This document shows, piece after piece, positions 10,380 to 20,856 of a stretch of 64,000 nucleotides of DNA (its first letter is position 1; each line of letters opens with the position of its first letter). A program made the position numbers and the translations under genes. The stretch lies in NCBI GenBank assembly GCA_964035575.1, contig OZ037852.1:682001-746000 (forward strand), written 5' to 3'. This DNA comes from Rhynchopus sp. YZ270_cl-10. Lineage: Eukaryota > Euglenozoa > Diplonemea > Diplonemida > Diplonemidae. The notes beneath the pieces are model-generated. The model made no database searches. It saw only the letters and a list, made by a program, of their open reading frames with translations, and was not told the origin of the DNA.

Positions 10380-10640
10380 AGGGTCCCCACATTGTCGTCG
10401 TCGTTGGAGCAGTGCGGAAGGAACACAGAATGCACACACTACAACACATCGATCACACCAGGCGCATCAGCACCTCCAGCAAATCGCCAGGATGCTACGG
10501 TGGTTTCGAAAATCGCGCGGAGTTTTCCACAGCACACCCCGTTTTTTCTTAGCAATTACTTGTCCTTGTTGCTATTGTTGTTTTTAACCACCTTCCTTCA
10601 ACCCTTGTAGGGATCATTTGTTATTTTTTTCGCGAAAACA
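10380..10640 (-). pseudogene. Decayed copy of the 33.3-33.6 kb coding fragment
   Basis: Aligned to 33395-33650 on the same strand. The minus-strand reading (ASWRFAGGAD...VFLPHCSNDDD) matches the 33.3 kb fragment but is interrupted by a stop and small indels. A 169-bp MITE has inserted at its left border relative to the empty site at 33646. Confidence 0.6.
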
Positions 10641-10648
10641 TGAAATTA

Positions 10649-10817
10649 TCCACCTGATTTTTACCCCGCGTATAGGCGCGTATAGGCGAGTAAAGGCGCG
10701 TAAAGGCCCGTACAGGCACGTATAGGCCAAAACCCACCCATTTTTCCCAGCCTTTACGCGCCTTTACGCGCTATACGCGCCTATACTCGCCTATACGCGG
10801 GGTAAAAATCAGGTGGT
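10649..10817. mobile_element. 169-bp foldback MITE with 6-bp target duplication
   Basis: The arms CCACCTGATTTTTACCCCGC and its inverse bracket runs of GCGTATAGG-like units. It is flanked by AAATTA on both sides (10643-10648 and 10818-10823). The homologous locus at 33646-33651 has a single AAATTA and no insert, so both filled and empty sites are present in this window. Confidence 0.92.
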
Positions 10818-11093
10818 AAATTACACATTTCAAGAAAACAAATTAAAAAGGATCCTTGGTGTGAACCGTTGTACGCGGTACAACCGCGGGAGACATACGG
10901 GCGAACCACAGGGAATCTGGAGGGGGTACCCCTTTTTATTTTATTTTTCCCGTTTTTTGGTGTTTACTCTCACGGTGGTAAGGGTCACACAGAGTCACGG
11001 TTCTAACCGAGCGGGGTCGCAAAATTTTCTAATGCGCTGAATTATCCCAAAAAAGTGGTTTTCTCGGGGAAATTTTTTTTTCAACCCCTACAG

Positions 11094-11496
11094 ACTGTAC
11101 TGTACTGTACTGTACTGTACTGTACTGTACTGTACTGTACTGTACTGTACTGTACTGTACTGTACTGTACTGTACTGTACTGTACTGTACTGTACTGTAC
11201 TGTACTGTACTGTACTGTACTGTACTGTACTGTACTGTACTGTACTGTACTGTACTGTACTGTACTGTACTGTACTGTACTGTACTGTACTGTACTGTAC
11301 TGTACTGTACTGTACTGTACTGTACTGTACTGTACTGTACTGTACTGTACTGTACTGTACTGTACTGTACTGTACTGTACTGTACTGTACTGTACTGTAC
11401 TGTACTGTACTGTACTGTACTGTACTGTACTGTACTGTACTGTACTGTACTGTACTGTACTGTACTGTACTGTACTGTACTGTACTGTACTGTACT
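11094..11496. repeat. (TGTAC)n microsatellite, about 80 copies
   Basis: An uninterrupted 5-bp array of about 400 bp. It ends in CCCAATCCCCTGTG, followed by four copies of a 9-bp unit (TGTGTATAC) at 11515-11552. The same order of 5-mer array, linker and 9-mer array is found at 42430-43002. The long open frames through it are artefacts of a stop-free repeat. Confidence 0.97.
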
Positions 11497-11552
11497 CCCA
11501 ATCCCCTGTGCAAACTGTGTATACTGTGTATACTGTGTATACTGTGTATACT

Positions 11553-11640
11553 GCGGAAATTGACCAAAAACGAGAACTTGTCCATTTCGGCAAATTGACC
11601 CCACCACTGGCCGGACGGATTCCGGAAATGCAAATGCCAG
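11553..11640 (-). repeat. GGGGTCA-core repeat adjoining an array
   Basis: Minus-strand copy: GCATTTCCGGAATCCGTCCG, then GTGGTGGGGTCAATTTGCCG and AAATGGACAAGTTCTCG, ending GTCAATTTCCGCAGT where the 9-mer array starts. Confidence 0.8.
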
Positions 11641-11764
11641 CGTTTTCCTTCACATTCCCGCAAACCCGGAAAAATAAAATAAAACAGGGTACCCCCCAGC
11701 CTGGTGTAACCACGGGAGACATACGGGAGAACCACGGGGAATTTGTACCGGTGCCACACCAATC

Positions 11765-11890
11765 CTTATTTGCATTTTTGGGCTCCGCCCGTGCAGTGGT
11801 GGGGTCAATCTCGAAAATTGGACAATTTTTTGACCACTTAAATTTTGAGAAATATGAGCCCGGTTGCTTATACGTGGGGCCATCAGTCAA
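11765..11890 (+). repeat. GGGGTCA-core dispersed repeat
   Basis: TTTGGGCTCCGCCCGTGCAG, TGGTGGGGTCAATCTCG, AAATTGGACAATTTTTTG and ATATGAGCCCGGTT. Same subfamily as the tandem pair at 33756-34256. Confidence 0.75.
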
Positions 11891-11923
11891 TAATTGAGCC
11901 ACCGGGACTTTTTCCCGTTTTTG

Positions 11924-12600
11924 TACAGAAAAATTTTTAATTTCTACTCGTCAAAAAAAATTGTCCGACCCCGCAATTAAAAGATATCGACTCGGAAACC
12001 CATCCCCGCTGGGTTTTGAAAACTTTTGATGTCGTTGGTTCACCTCAGATGTGTGAGGGCCTCGACCAAAACCAGTTTTTCCAGTTTTCGGGTATAAGCC
12101 TGGGCGGTAGTATTTTACAAAAAAATCCTCAAAATTAAAAAAAAAAACTGTTCGAATGGATTCAGATCGTGCAAAACAGTCAAAATATCACTTTTGACAA
12201 AGAAAAAAAAGTGATCCTCACTGTTACGCAGCCACCCTACTGACCCCCCTGGAACCTGGTTTTTGTGTGGGGGGCTCCCTGTACAAAGTCTTAAGGGAAG
12301 TCTGAAGGGGTACTGGTTGGTGGCCATTTTTTGCCTATAAAAAATCGGGAAAAAATTTTTTTTTTGGTTCTCGGGAGTCTGTGCGTGCTGTGATGGCGTC
12401 ACTTTGCCCTCAGAAATGAGTATTTTTGACCTAAAATGCATGTGTCAGTTTAGACTGGCTGTACGCCGTTTTCCACGGTGTACAGCCACAACTACCCATG
12501 TACAGAAGAATTTTTGACTTCTACTCATTTCCAGAAATCGTGCGACCCCGCAATTAAAAGATATCGACTCGGAAATCCATCCCCGCAGGGTTTTAATTTT
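11924..12600 (+). repeat. Direct-repeat pair around GACCCCGCAATTAAAAG
   Basis: About 100 bp at 11924-12020 recur at 12497-12600 (both contain GATATCGACTCGGAAA and CATCCCCGC). A weaker relative lies at 31595-31690. Between the two copies lies half of a foldback element (12245-12455). Confidence 0.65.
12245..12455 (+). mobile_element. Single arm of the 16-kb-type foldback element
   Basis: Contains TCTCGGGAGTCTGTGCGTGC, TGATGGCGTCACTTTGC and AAATGCATGTGTCAGTTT, as in the left arms at 16103 and 60677, but no inverted partner follows. It is either a half-element or the ancestor of the palindromic forms. Confidence 0.6.
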
Positions 12601-12604
12601 TTTT

Positions 12605-12795
12605 TGGGGAATAGTCAGTTATGCCCTTTTTTTGAAATGGTCAGAGATACCCGAAAATAAGTTCAGATATACCCGAAAACCAGAAATAGGGCATAACTGA
12701 CTATATCTGAACTTATTTTCGGGCATTTGAACTTATTTTCGGGTATATCTGAACTTTTTTCGGGTATCTCTGAACTTATTTGGGGTACCCCCTTT
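12605..12795. repeat. Inverted cluster of a 20-bp ACCCGAAAATAAGTTCAGA unit
   Basis: Units on both strands: GAGATACCCGAAAATAAG, then inverse copies CTGAACTTATTTTCGGG. A second cluster is at 14480-14725. The units include AGTCAGTTATGCCC. The locus could fold into several alternative hairpins. Confidence 0.6.
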
Positions 12796-13199
12796 GATTT
12801 TTTGCCCAGTGGGTGAGTGACCCACCATGAGGGAATGCGACAGCAGAGACAGTATTGAAGTAGCATGGTATGATTTTCACCCCTTACCCCACACACAGTT
12901 ACTTTTAGTGGGAGTAAATACTTAAACATGGTCCCTCGCTTCGCTTGTAAACCATTAGTGCAGCAGGAAACTCGCTGGAGCGTGAAAAAAGGCTACCTTA
13001 TTTCGCGGAAATACATAGTTATTACCACTTTTTTCATTAACCTCACCCTTCCCGACTACTGCGTTTGTACACCATAACTTAATCACACCCCACATTTACA
13101 CTCATCACAGGATCGTGAAATCTGAACTGCATCCGTGATTGCGATGAGCGCCGCTCTCCGACATTCAACAACTCAAAATCCAAGGCTTCACCCAAATCA

Positions 13200-14120
13200 A
13201 TCTATTCTAGGTTTGTTTGTGGACGAAGACCTGGGGGTGGGAACACTTTGTCAGTCACTTCTATAGCCATTAACCCAGGGAGCATAGCTGGTGCAAGAAA
13301 TTTGACTTTGGAAACCTTCCGGAAAGTCTGTCCTCTGCTTACGGAGGACGAGGCACAAGAAAATATTGCGTTCCCCCAGAAAACCAGTGCACATTTCACA
13401 CTCCTTGTGGGTGGTCTTGTTGCCTTTTTGTCACAGTAATTTTGGCCCAGGCATGCTCTTGAAGCATGACAATTTAGTGTGTATGGGGCAGGGTGTTGTT
13501 TTGTTCTGAATTCTCTTTGTTATAACATCTAAGTCAATCGCGGGTGGTGGTTTGTGTAGCGTGAGGCACTCTTTTTAGCAAACTTCCTGCGGCTGCTAAA
13601 GTGTTATTTCTTCGGATTTAACAACGTACAGCGTAACATAGTGGTTTCGCCTGGTCGACACAACCTTTGATAGATATGGGATAACCAACCCCCTTCGACC
13701 CCTCGTGGGTTCACTGAACAAGCCCTAGTGGTAGTTAAACGCGATTGACATTTACATTCCTAGAGATGAAAGAACAAGATAACACTTCTGTACCCGCGCA
13801 TCAAAATTGTGGAAAACTTTGCACCCCAAACACCCTCAACAACGCCCGCCAAAAGGCGCCCCTTGTTGCTGGGAGTTGGTTCTCATGTTTGATACCTGCA
13901 CAGCAGGCATTCCTCTGAGTCCAACGCATGTTTGGCCTGTCTGCGGCGTTGTACTTCAGGTGCACGAAGACAGGGTCTGGTGGTAAATTTTGCGTAGTGT
14001 CGCATTCCCTCATGTGTGGGTCACTCACACTTGGCGGTCATGTGCCACTGCGTGGGTCTGGGAATTTGGGTACCTGGGTACAGGAATTTGTTGCGGAAGA
14101 CATCAACCACCATGCATTGA
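13200..14120 (-). pseudogene. piggyBac-like transposase remnant, copy 1
   Basis: About 900 bp homologous to 62829-64000. Read on the minus strand across both copies, the C-terminal part has a cysteine-rich pattern (ECLLC... then APFC-x2-C and CLGCKVFHNF) that resembles the C-terminal cross-brace zinc finger of piggyBac transposases. The coding frame is broken by stops in both copies. The family call is an inference from this motif. No TTAA ends were identified. Confidence 0.45.
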
Positions 14121-14479
14121 GGAGGGTAAGACAGTGGTCGCAGTTTCTACTTGATAGCATTACAACATTTAACTTCTCCACGGGGGTCTTGGGCCGTTCA
14201 CTCGGTTATACCTTGACTACCGGAAGATATTCTTGAGGCCTTTTTGGTCTCTAGAATATCCGGTCTTCCCGAACGGAGGCACACTTTGTGTGTTACTACG
14301 ACCTGGCAATTTCCAGCAGTAGGTTAAGTAATCTTTCTTGTAAATTGTTGGATCATTATCTCCTCAGTGCATGAATGCCCCACGTGACTGGACACTTTTG
14401 TGTTTGTCATGTGGAGCTGTGGTTGCTCTTTCATGACTTTTTCCTGTTCCTGGGTACCAGAGACCTGGACCTGGGTATC

Positions 14480-14725
14480 TGGGTATACCCGAAAACCAAC
14501 TTTTTTGGGGTACCCGAAAAAAGTTGGCGATATGGTCAGACATGCCCGAAAATAAGTTGAGAAATAGTCAGAGATACCCGAAATACCCGAAAATAAGTTC
14601 AGATATTGGTCAGTTATGCCCTATTTTTGAAAATGGGGCATCTCTGACCAATATCTGAACTTATTTTCGGGTATCTCTGACCATTTCAAAAAAAGGGTAG
14701 GGCATAACTGACTATTCCACCTTTT
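14480..14725. repeat. Second cluster of the ACCCGAAAATAAGTTCAGA unit
   Basis: A mixed-orientation set of the unit seen at 12605-12795, including GGTCAGAGATACCCGAAA and its complement separated by about 60 bp. Confidence 0.6.
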
Positions 14726-14869
14726 TTTTAAAATTTCGGTGGTAATCAGGGTAGATCCTTATTTTCGCTAAAAACGCTAAAAATCCCAGATTTATTTTCG
14801 TTTTTTTCCTTTTTTTTTCTCTCCCGTTTTTGAAATTTTTCCGCGCAGGCCTGACGCTAACTTTCAGGT

Positions 14870-16060
14870 TTTTGGGAAATCGTGGGGGTTGATGGTTTGT
14901 CCGCTCGCGCAGCGAGCGGAAAAATTGAGTGACGGTCTAAAAAAAAAAAATATAACAAGCAGGTTGGTACTGTACTGAGGCAGAATAGTGGTGTTTTTTT
15001 ACACATCTCAGCTGTCGTAGAACTAAACCCCAGGGGATAATATAGGTTTTGGGGGTTTTCTCTGAAACTCGGTCGAGCCCAACCCAGCTCGTTAGGGACT
15101 CCGGCGGAATGTGAGAATTGCTCGGTTATCCTACTGCGGAGTTCGGCACTGCATTGATATTTGCACCAGGCACGCGCAGTGACAGTATATTTACAAAAAG
15201 AAACGGCGGTCGTGGCACCCATGGCGAAGCCACGGTACACAACATTTCTGAAAATGTTGCCATAAAACGGCACTGTCGTTGGTAATTTTCAACAGTTACC
15301 GTAAATTTTACTTCCAGATTTTGCTGAAACGAAAGTTTCTGGCGAAGCCACGGTACGCAACATTTCAAAAAATTGCGCTCAAAATTGCACATTTTTACTG
15401 CCAAACAGGGCTGCAAGCTGCGCCGCAGGCGCACGGTACGCTACTTTTATTATTTCGCATGCTTCTTTTTCCTTCGGCATTTGAACAATTAAATCACATT
15501 CTGGCTGTGACCCTTGTCGGACACTGCGCCCTCTGACAAGGGTAATACTTTCTAGAAACATTCTGAAAAGTGGTAGTGCCCGGCATTAGCAAGAAAATTT
15601 TCAAAATTAAATAGGCACCAGCAGTTTGGGTAGGCGAGACCGCATTGGGTGAACCTCCGCGAGCGCAGCGAGCGGAAATTTTTTTTCGCAGTTTTTGGGC
15701 AAAGTTCAAAATCCCACCAAAAATTAAGTGGGGATTTTCGACAACAATACTGGGGCCCTATGGGTTTTTGGATTTTGGCCTAACAGTGTTGTGTTTCTGC
15801 CTTGGTCCGGTTGAAGTCTTTATTACTGGATCTATCGTACAGGTGACCCACACCTGACCTTTAACACACACGCACTTCTTCGAAACCTCCACCCTCAGCA
15901 CCAACCCTTTTACAATGGTCCGCTTTGCGGGTTTGTGGACATAGTAATTGTGTTCTTCAAAAATATGCTTCAAAATTGTCTTATGCAAGGTGACACTGAC
16001 TCATTGGTCCTTGTCTTATGAAGTGAAGACAAATATTAAAGGGGCATTGGCGGCCGAAGG
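14870..16060. repeat. Cluster of variable hairpins with a CACGGTACGCAAC tail
   Basis: Within 1.2 kb there are several different short palindromes (CCGCTCGCGCAGCGAGCGG at 14900, TGGCGAAGCCA at 15222 and 15332, GCGCCGCAGGCGC at 15421, CGAGCGCAGCGAGCG at 15659). Three are followed directly by CGGTAC-C-AC and a T-rich stretch. No gene is recognised here. Confidence 0.5.
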
Positions 16061-16102
16061 CCAGCCAAAAAAACGGTAGCGAACTTTTACTTTTTTTCCT
16101 TT

Positions 16103-16683
16103 GGGAAGGCCCATTATTCCAATCCATGTTACAATGTTACTTGAAATGGGGTCCAAAACCCCCCCCCCCCCCCCCCCAACGAGCAAAAAAATTTTTGGGA
16201 ATCACGGTTTCCCCCCTAAGTTACAGGGGGGCCCTGTACAAAACCTAAGGGGGGGTCCGAAAAAATTTTCCCACCCACAAAAAATCAAAAAAAAAAAATT
16301 TTTTTTTCCGATTCTCGGGAGACTGTGCGTGCCGTGATGGGGTCATTTTGCGCTGAGAAATGAGTTTTTTTGGCCTAAAATGCATGTGTCAGTTTTTAGG
16401 TGAAAATACACCCAAAACTGACACATGCATTTTAGGCCAAAAAAACTCATTTCTCAGCGCAAAATGACCCCATCACGGCACGCACAGTCTCCCGAGAATC
16501 GGAAAAAAAAAATTTTTTTTTCGATTTTTTGTGGGCAAAAATTGGTCAAAAAAATTTTCCCACCCCAATTTGTACCGTTGAAAAAAAAAATATTCCATCC
16601 TAAGTAACAAAATTCCCGCCCCCAGACCCCCCCCCCCCCCCCATTGTTACATTGTAACATGGATTGGAATAATGGGCCTTCCC
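16103..16683. mobile_element. 581-bp foldback element
   Basis: The arms start GGGAAGGCCCATTATTCC and end with its complement, carry C-runs, and meet near 16400. Each arm contains TCTGTGCGTGCCGTGATGGG and TAAAATGCATGTGTCAGTTT, so the GGGGTCA core is present twice, head to head. The arms differ in length, so the structure is old or imperfect. Confidence 0.85.
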
Positions 16684-16699
16684 TTTTGGTTTTCCCCTT

Positions 16700-16780
16700 A
16701 TTTTGACTTTCCGGATCGATTGCGGACCGTGGTGGTGCCACTCTGTGGCTGGAAATTAGTAGGTAACCAAAAAAATGGGC
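16700..16780 (+). repeat. GGGGTCA-family fragment
   Basis: TTTCCGGATCGATTGCGGAC and CGTGGTGGTGCCACTCTG; a diverged member just outside the foldback. Confidence 0.45.
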
Positions 16781-17160
16781 CAGAGAAAAAAGGGAAAAAA
16801 AAAAGGAAAAAAAAATAAAAAATCTCGAATCCTTATTTTCACTTTCGCTAAGGATCTACCCTGGTGGTAATCGCGATTTTTTTTTTCTTTTTTTTAAATC
16901 GCTAAAACTCTCGAAAACACCAGTGGAGAGTCTCCGCGACTCCTGGGGATTTCAATGTATGTAAATCACGCCTAAAAAAAAGTCAAAAAAAAATGTCCTT
17001 CTAATGTACCCCAAAAACCGGGTTTCGGGCCACACCCCACAAGGTAATAAAAACAGCTAAATTTGTCTATTTAGGTAAAACAGGTACTATTTAGCCGCAT
17101 GCGTGGTATACATGCATGAAAATACAACCCCAACGAAGCTGCACACAAGAATGGCGCAAC

Positions 17161-18852
17161 TTAAGGCGAATGTCCGGCATTGTTATAACGCTCAGTGTCT
17201 GCCCCTGCATCAATGAGCACCTGCACCACGTCTGCATGTTTTCCTTCCACAGCACAGTGCAACGCAGTGTAGTTGTCACTTTCTTGTTGATTCAGGTCCA
17301 CCTCAGGCAAGTGCGCAAGATAGCGCACAGTATCGGTGTGTCCAAAATACGCTGCAAGGATAAGACACGTGACTCCTTCCTCGTCTGTGGCACGCACATC
17401 CGCACCTGCTTTGACCAACATCTTCACAGTTGTGAGTGCTCCTGAAAGGCTAGCAAAGTGCAAAGACGAACGCCCTTCAACATTCTTTTTCTCAATGTCT
17501 GCCCCTGCATCAATGAGCACCTGTACCACGTCCACATGTTTTCCTTGTAAAGCAACGTGCAACGCAGTGAAATTGCCGCTGCCTTGTTGATCCAGGTCCA
17601 CCTTCGGCAAACCCACGAGATAGCGCACAGCATCGGTGTGTCCCTCATAAGCTGCAAGGATAAGACACGTGTTTCCTTCGTCGTCTGTGGCACGCACATC
17701 CGCACCTGCTTCGACCAACATCTTCACAGTTGTGAGTTCTCCTGAACGGCTCGCCAAGTGCAAAGACGAACACCCTTCAACATTCTTTGTCTCAATGTCT
17801 GCCCCTGCATCAATGAGCACCTGTACCACGTCCGCATCTTTTCCTTGTAAAGCAACGTGCAACGCAGTGAAGTTGCCGCTGCCTTGTTGATCCAGGTCCA
17901 CCTCCGGCAAACCCACAAGATAGCGCACAGCATCGGTGTGTCCACCATAAGCTGCGAGGATAAGACACGTGTTTCCTTCGTCGTCTGTGGCACGTACATC
18001 CGCACCTGCTTTGACCAACATCTTCACAGTTGTGAGTTCTCCTGAAATGCTAGCCATGTGCAGAGGAGAGCATCCTTTAGCATTCTTTGTCTCAATGTCT
18101 GCTCCTGCATCAATGAGCACCTGCACCACGTCTGCATGTTTTGCTTGCACAGCAAAGTGCAACGCAGTGAAGTTGTTGCTGTTCTCTTGGTGATTCAGGT
18201 CCACCTCCGGCAAGCTCACAAGATAGCGCACAGTATCGGTGTGTCCAAAATGCGCTGCAAAGATAAGACACGTGCGTCTCTCGGCGTCTGTGTCACGCAC
18301 ATCCGCACCTGCTTTGACCAACATCTTCACAGTTGTGAGTTCTCCTGAACGGCTAGCAAAGTGCAGAGGCGAACGCCCTCTGTCGTTCTTTGTCTCAATG
18401 TCTGCCCCTGCACCGATGAGCACCCGACACACTGCAGGGTCCTCCCACATGGCTGGACAAAGGTGCGACGTCTGACCTGCACTGTCCTTGGAGTCGTGTG
18501 GGACAAAGGCGACCTTGCTGCAGACTGACTTCCAATGCTGCAAGAGGACCTCCGTGCACGCAGTGTGGTCTGCGTGGACACACTCACTCAGCAGGATCCC
18601 GAAGCCCATCTGCGTTGTCTCGACATACGGAAGAAGCAGTGTGAGGCATTCATTGTGGTTCCCTCTGCATGCCTCGTGCACAGCTTCGAAGGCGACCGTT
18701 TCCGTTTTGCTGCCTGGGGAGAGCTTCTCGAGTGCTGCCCGCACGGCAGCGGTGTTGCCGTTCCTGACAGCCTCCAGCAGGTCCTTGTCAGAAATATTTT
18801 TGCTTTTTGGTGGGTTCTGGTTTGGTGTGCTGTCTGCGTGTTGCTTCGACAT
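17161..18852 (-). CDS. Ankyrin-repeat protein, paralog 2 (longest)
   Basis: A single-exon frame of 563 residues from the ATG at 18852, which has the same start context and N-terminus as paralog 1 (MSKQHADSTPNQ). It has four 300-bp ankyrin modules, one more than the other two paralogs, plus the shared degenerate N-terminal region (DLLEAVRNGNTAAVRAAL...). One module carries a 3-nt insertion (NHQENSNN). It stops at a slightly different point from paralog 1, ending ...YNNAGHSP. The 5' flank with ATATAA at the same distance and the 3' flank are shared with paralog 1. This is likely an intact gene; its function is protein binding, partner unknown. Confidence 0.88.
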   Translation of the reverse strand: MSKQHADSTPNQNPPKSKNISDKDLLEAVRNGNTAAVRAALEKLSPGSKTETVAFEAVHEACRGNHNECLTLLLPYVETTQMGFGILLSECVHADHTACTEVLLQHWKSVCSKVAFVPHDSKDSAGQTSHLCPAMWEDPAVCRVLIGAGADIETKNDRGRSPLHFASRSGELTTVKMLVKAGADVRDTDAERRTCLIFAAHFGHTDTVRYLVSLPEVDLNHQENSNNFTALHFAVQAKHADVVQVLIDAGADIETKNAKGCSPLHMASISGELTTVKMLVKAGADVRATDDEGNTCLILAAYGGHTDAVRYLVGLPEVDLDQQGSGNFTALHVALQGKDADVVQVLIDAGADIETKNVEGCSSLHLASRSGELTTVKMLVEAGADVRATDDEGNTCLILAAYEGHTDAVRYLVGLPKVDLDQQGSGNFTALHVALQGKHVDVVQVLIDAGADIEKKNVEGRSSLHFASLSGALTTVKMLVKAGADVRATDEEGVTCLILAAYFGHTDTVRYLAHLPEVDLNQQESDNYTALHCAVEGKHADVVQVLIDAGADTERYNNAGHSP

Positions 18853-19129
18853 GGTGTTGTGTGTATTGCTGTGAGGTTGATGATGCTTTGTGTTATATGC
18901 GAGGTTGCGGGGATGGAGGGAAGGATCTACAAAAGAAGCTAAAGGGCTTGTCCTTGTGTAACGTTCTGTCAATGCACTAACACAGGCGGCACAGTTTGCG
19001 TAGCGGAGTTGCGCGGGTGTACCGGGCACATCCTTTGGGGGCGATTCAAGAAGCAGAACCAAACAGGAGATGCTCACTGCGACGTCGTTGCTTTTGTCGA
19101 CACATCAGCATCTGTACTGTTAGAACGTG

Positions 19130-19575
19130 AAGAGAAGAGACTGCTTCAAGAAGATTTCTAGTTTTCCACCTGATTTTGACCCGAGTTTGGCGGTGTTGAG
19201 TGGTGTATCCACAGAAGTGTCTTCAAGAGTGTTTCATGCTCCAGTTGCTGGGGAGCTTCGCTTCCTCGCAGCGTTTTTGTTATTCGGGACAATGCCCTCA
19301 TCATCACTTGAAGACAATACCCTTGTTTACTACCATAGCCGGTAACATACGGAAGACGTGCCCTGCAAGGATGTACGAGTGAATACCGTTCTCATTGCCA
19401 GTCAGGCCCAAACAAAAGGAGTGGAGAAGGTGGGGGTGGGGACACACGACATACGTATGTAAAAGCAGTGGGTGGGGGATACAGACTCATTGTAGTGCAC
19501 GTTTGCGTCAAAGATAGAGGGGTGTGGAGCGGTGAGTGTGAGGACTTTGTAAAAAGCTGCACCCGTTTTTGGGGG
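19130..19575. repeat. 5' flank shared with ankyrin paralog 1
   Basis: Aligns with 4390-4850, up to GCTGCACCCGTTTTTG-GGGTGTTG. Beyond this the two loci are unrelated. Confidence 0.75.
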
Positions 19576-19579
19576 TGTT

Positions 19580-20436
19580 GGAAATAGTTTTATTGTTCAC
19601 TTTGTCAAAATCTCTTTGTTTTTCTCTTTGTCTATTTTTCCTGCATTTTTTATTCTCTTCTTTGTACTTTCTTTTGTTTTGGTTGTTGTTAGATAAGCTC
19701 AATCGCCTATCGAGTTCTGTGAATAGCACGGAACTCCTTTTCATGTGTATCCATGGAAATCAGTATCATATGTGATACCGGGTTCATGTTGTACATGACT
19801 TTGTTCTTTGTCAGCGTGCACGGCTCGACATAGTTAGAGAAAAAATAGACAGAGAGAAAAATTGGAGGTAAAAATTTTTGAAAAAAGGTGTCGTTTGAGA
19901 AAAACAAACAAACGGACGCGCTGTGTGAAAAACGAGTGTTTCTCTGCGCGTGATATTTTGTGGGGAAGAATAAAACATTATGAAAAAAGCTCGTTGCGTT
20001 CCCACTATCGTTTCCGCTGCGCTCTCACTAGCGTTCCCACTCCATTCGGTTTTCTCTTACTTAGCAAAAAAAAGGAAAAGTTTATGAGATGAACCATCGT
20101 GCTTCGTCATAAAATAGTGGGGTTGTGGGGAATGTGAAGTTGATTGAGGGGGAAAAGAAAGAGTGAGTGGAAGGCGCAAAGGGTGGCACTGTTCGTCTGC
20201 GGATGCAGAACCCCAGAGAGCACTGGATGCACACGGTAACCATGAGGGGGGTTTGTAAGCGGGTAAATAATTAATGTCCCCATCCAGCGCAAGATGAGGT
20301 GTCTGATCACGTAAAGAAGACTTAAAAAAAAAACAAAAAATCACAAAGCTGATAAAATAGTCTTTGGCCTCTTGTGCTCTTTGGCCGCCAATTATAAACT
20401 AATCACCCGGCAAAAAAAGAAGAAGAAGAAGAAATG
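19580..20436. other. Gene-free AT-rich stretch
   Basis: Homopolymer-rich. It contains an imperfect repeat of CGTTCCCACT near 19990-20045 and a phrase (AACCCCAGAGAGCAC at 20209) that recurs at 47268. No coding region is supported. Confidence 0.5.
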
Positions 20437-20501
20437 GTGTAGCTGAAGGGGGGTGATTCGCACTTCTTGCGCACTTTTTGCATCCCCCATTCATCCACAC
20501 C
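20437..20501. repeat. 65-bp hairpin repeat
   Basis: The arms GGTGTAGCTGAA and TTCATCCACACC surround TTCGCACTTCTTGCG. The same hairpin is inverted at 43728-43795. It is a small foldback family. Confidence 0.65.
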
Positions 20502-20856
20502 AAAAATGCCACGGTCAAAACCAAAAGGGGATGGGTGGGTTAATAGCTGGAGCGAACTCTGTAAAAAGCTGTGGCTCGTTAGGGATATTTTGAGTGTGAA
20601 GCACGGTGACATAAAAAAAGGGGTTGGCAAGATGAGTCACTGTGCTTTGCTTCTCAAGGGACGCACACGGGGAATATTTAAAAACTAATAGCCTTGACCA
20701 CTCTCTGACAGGGATAAAGCCTGACCCAAACCTATCACCCCGGGCTTCCCTTGATCCCCGTTCGTTACCTTTACTTACAACGTAAAGAATGATGATGTCT
20801 CTCGTTGAAAAGAACCCATTGTTCCACTTTATGTGTTAAGAGACAGAAGCAAGCTT

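Noticed and set aside
11055-11897. Long ORFs encoding repetitive peptides over arrays (also at 34.7-35.3, 38.8-39.8, 41.0-41.5, 42.0-43.1, 59.8-60.4, 61.7-62.6 and 62.9-63.6 kb)
   Set aside because: Stop-free microsatellites are open in several frames on both strands. There is no codon signal outside the array.
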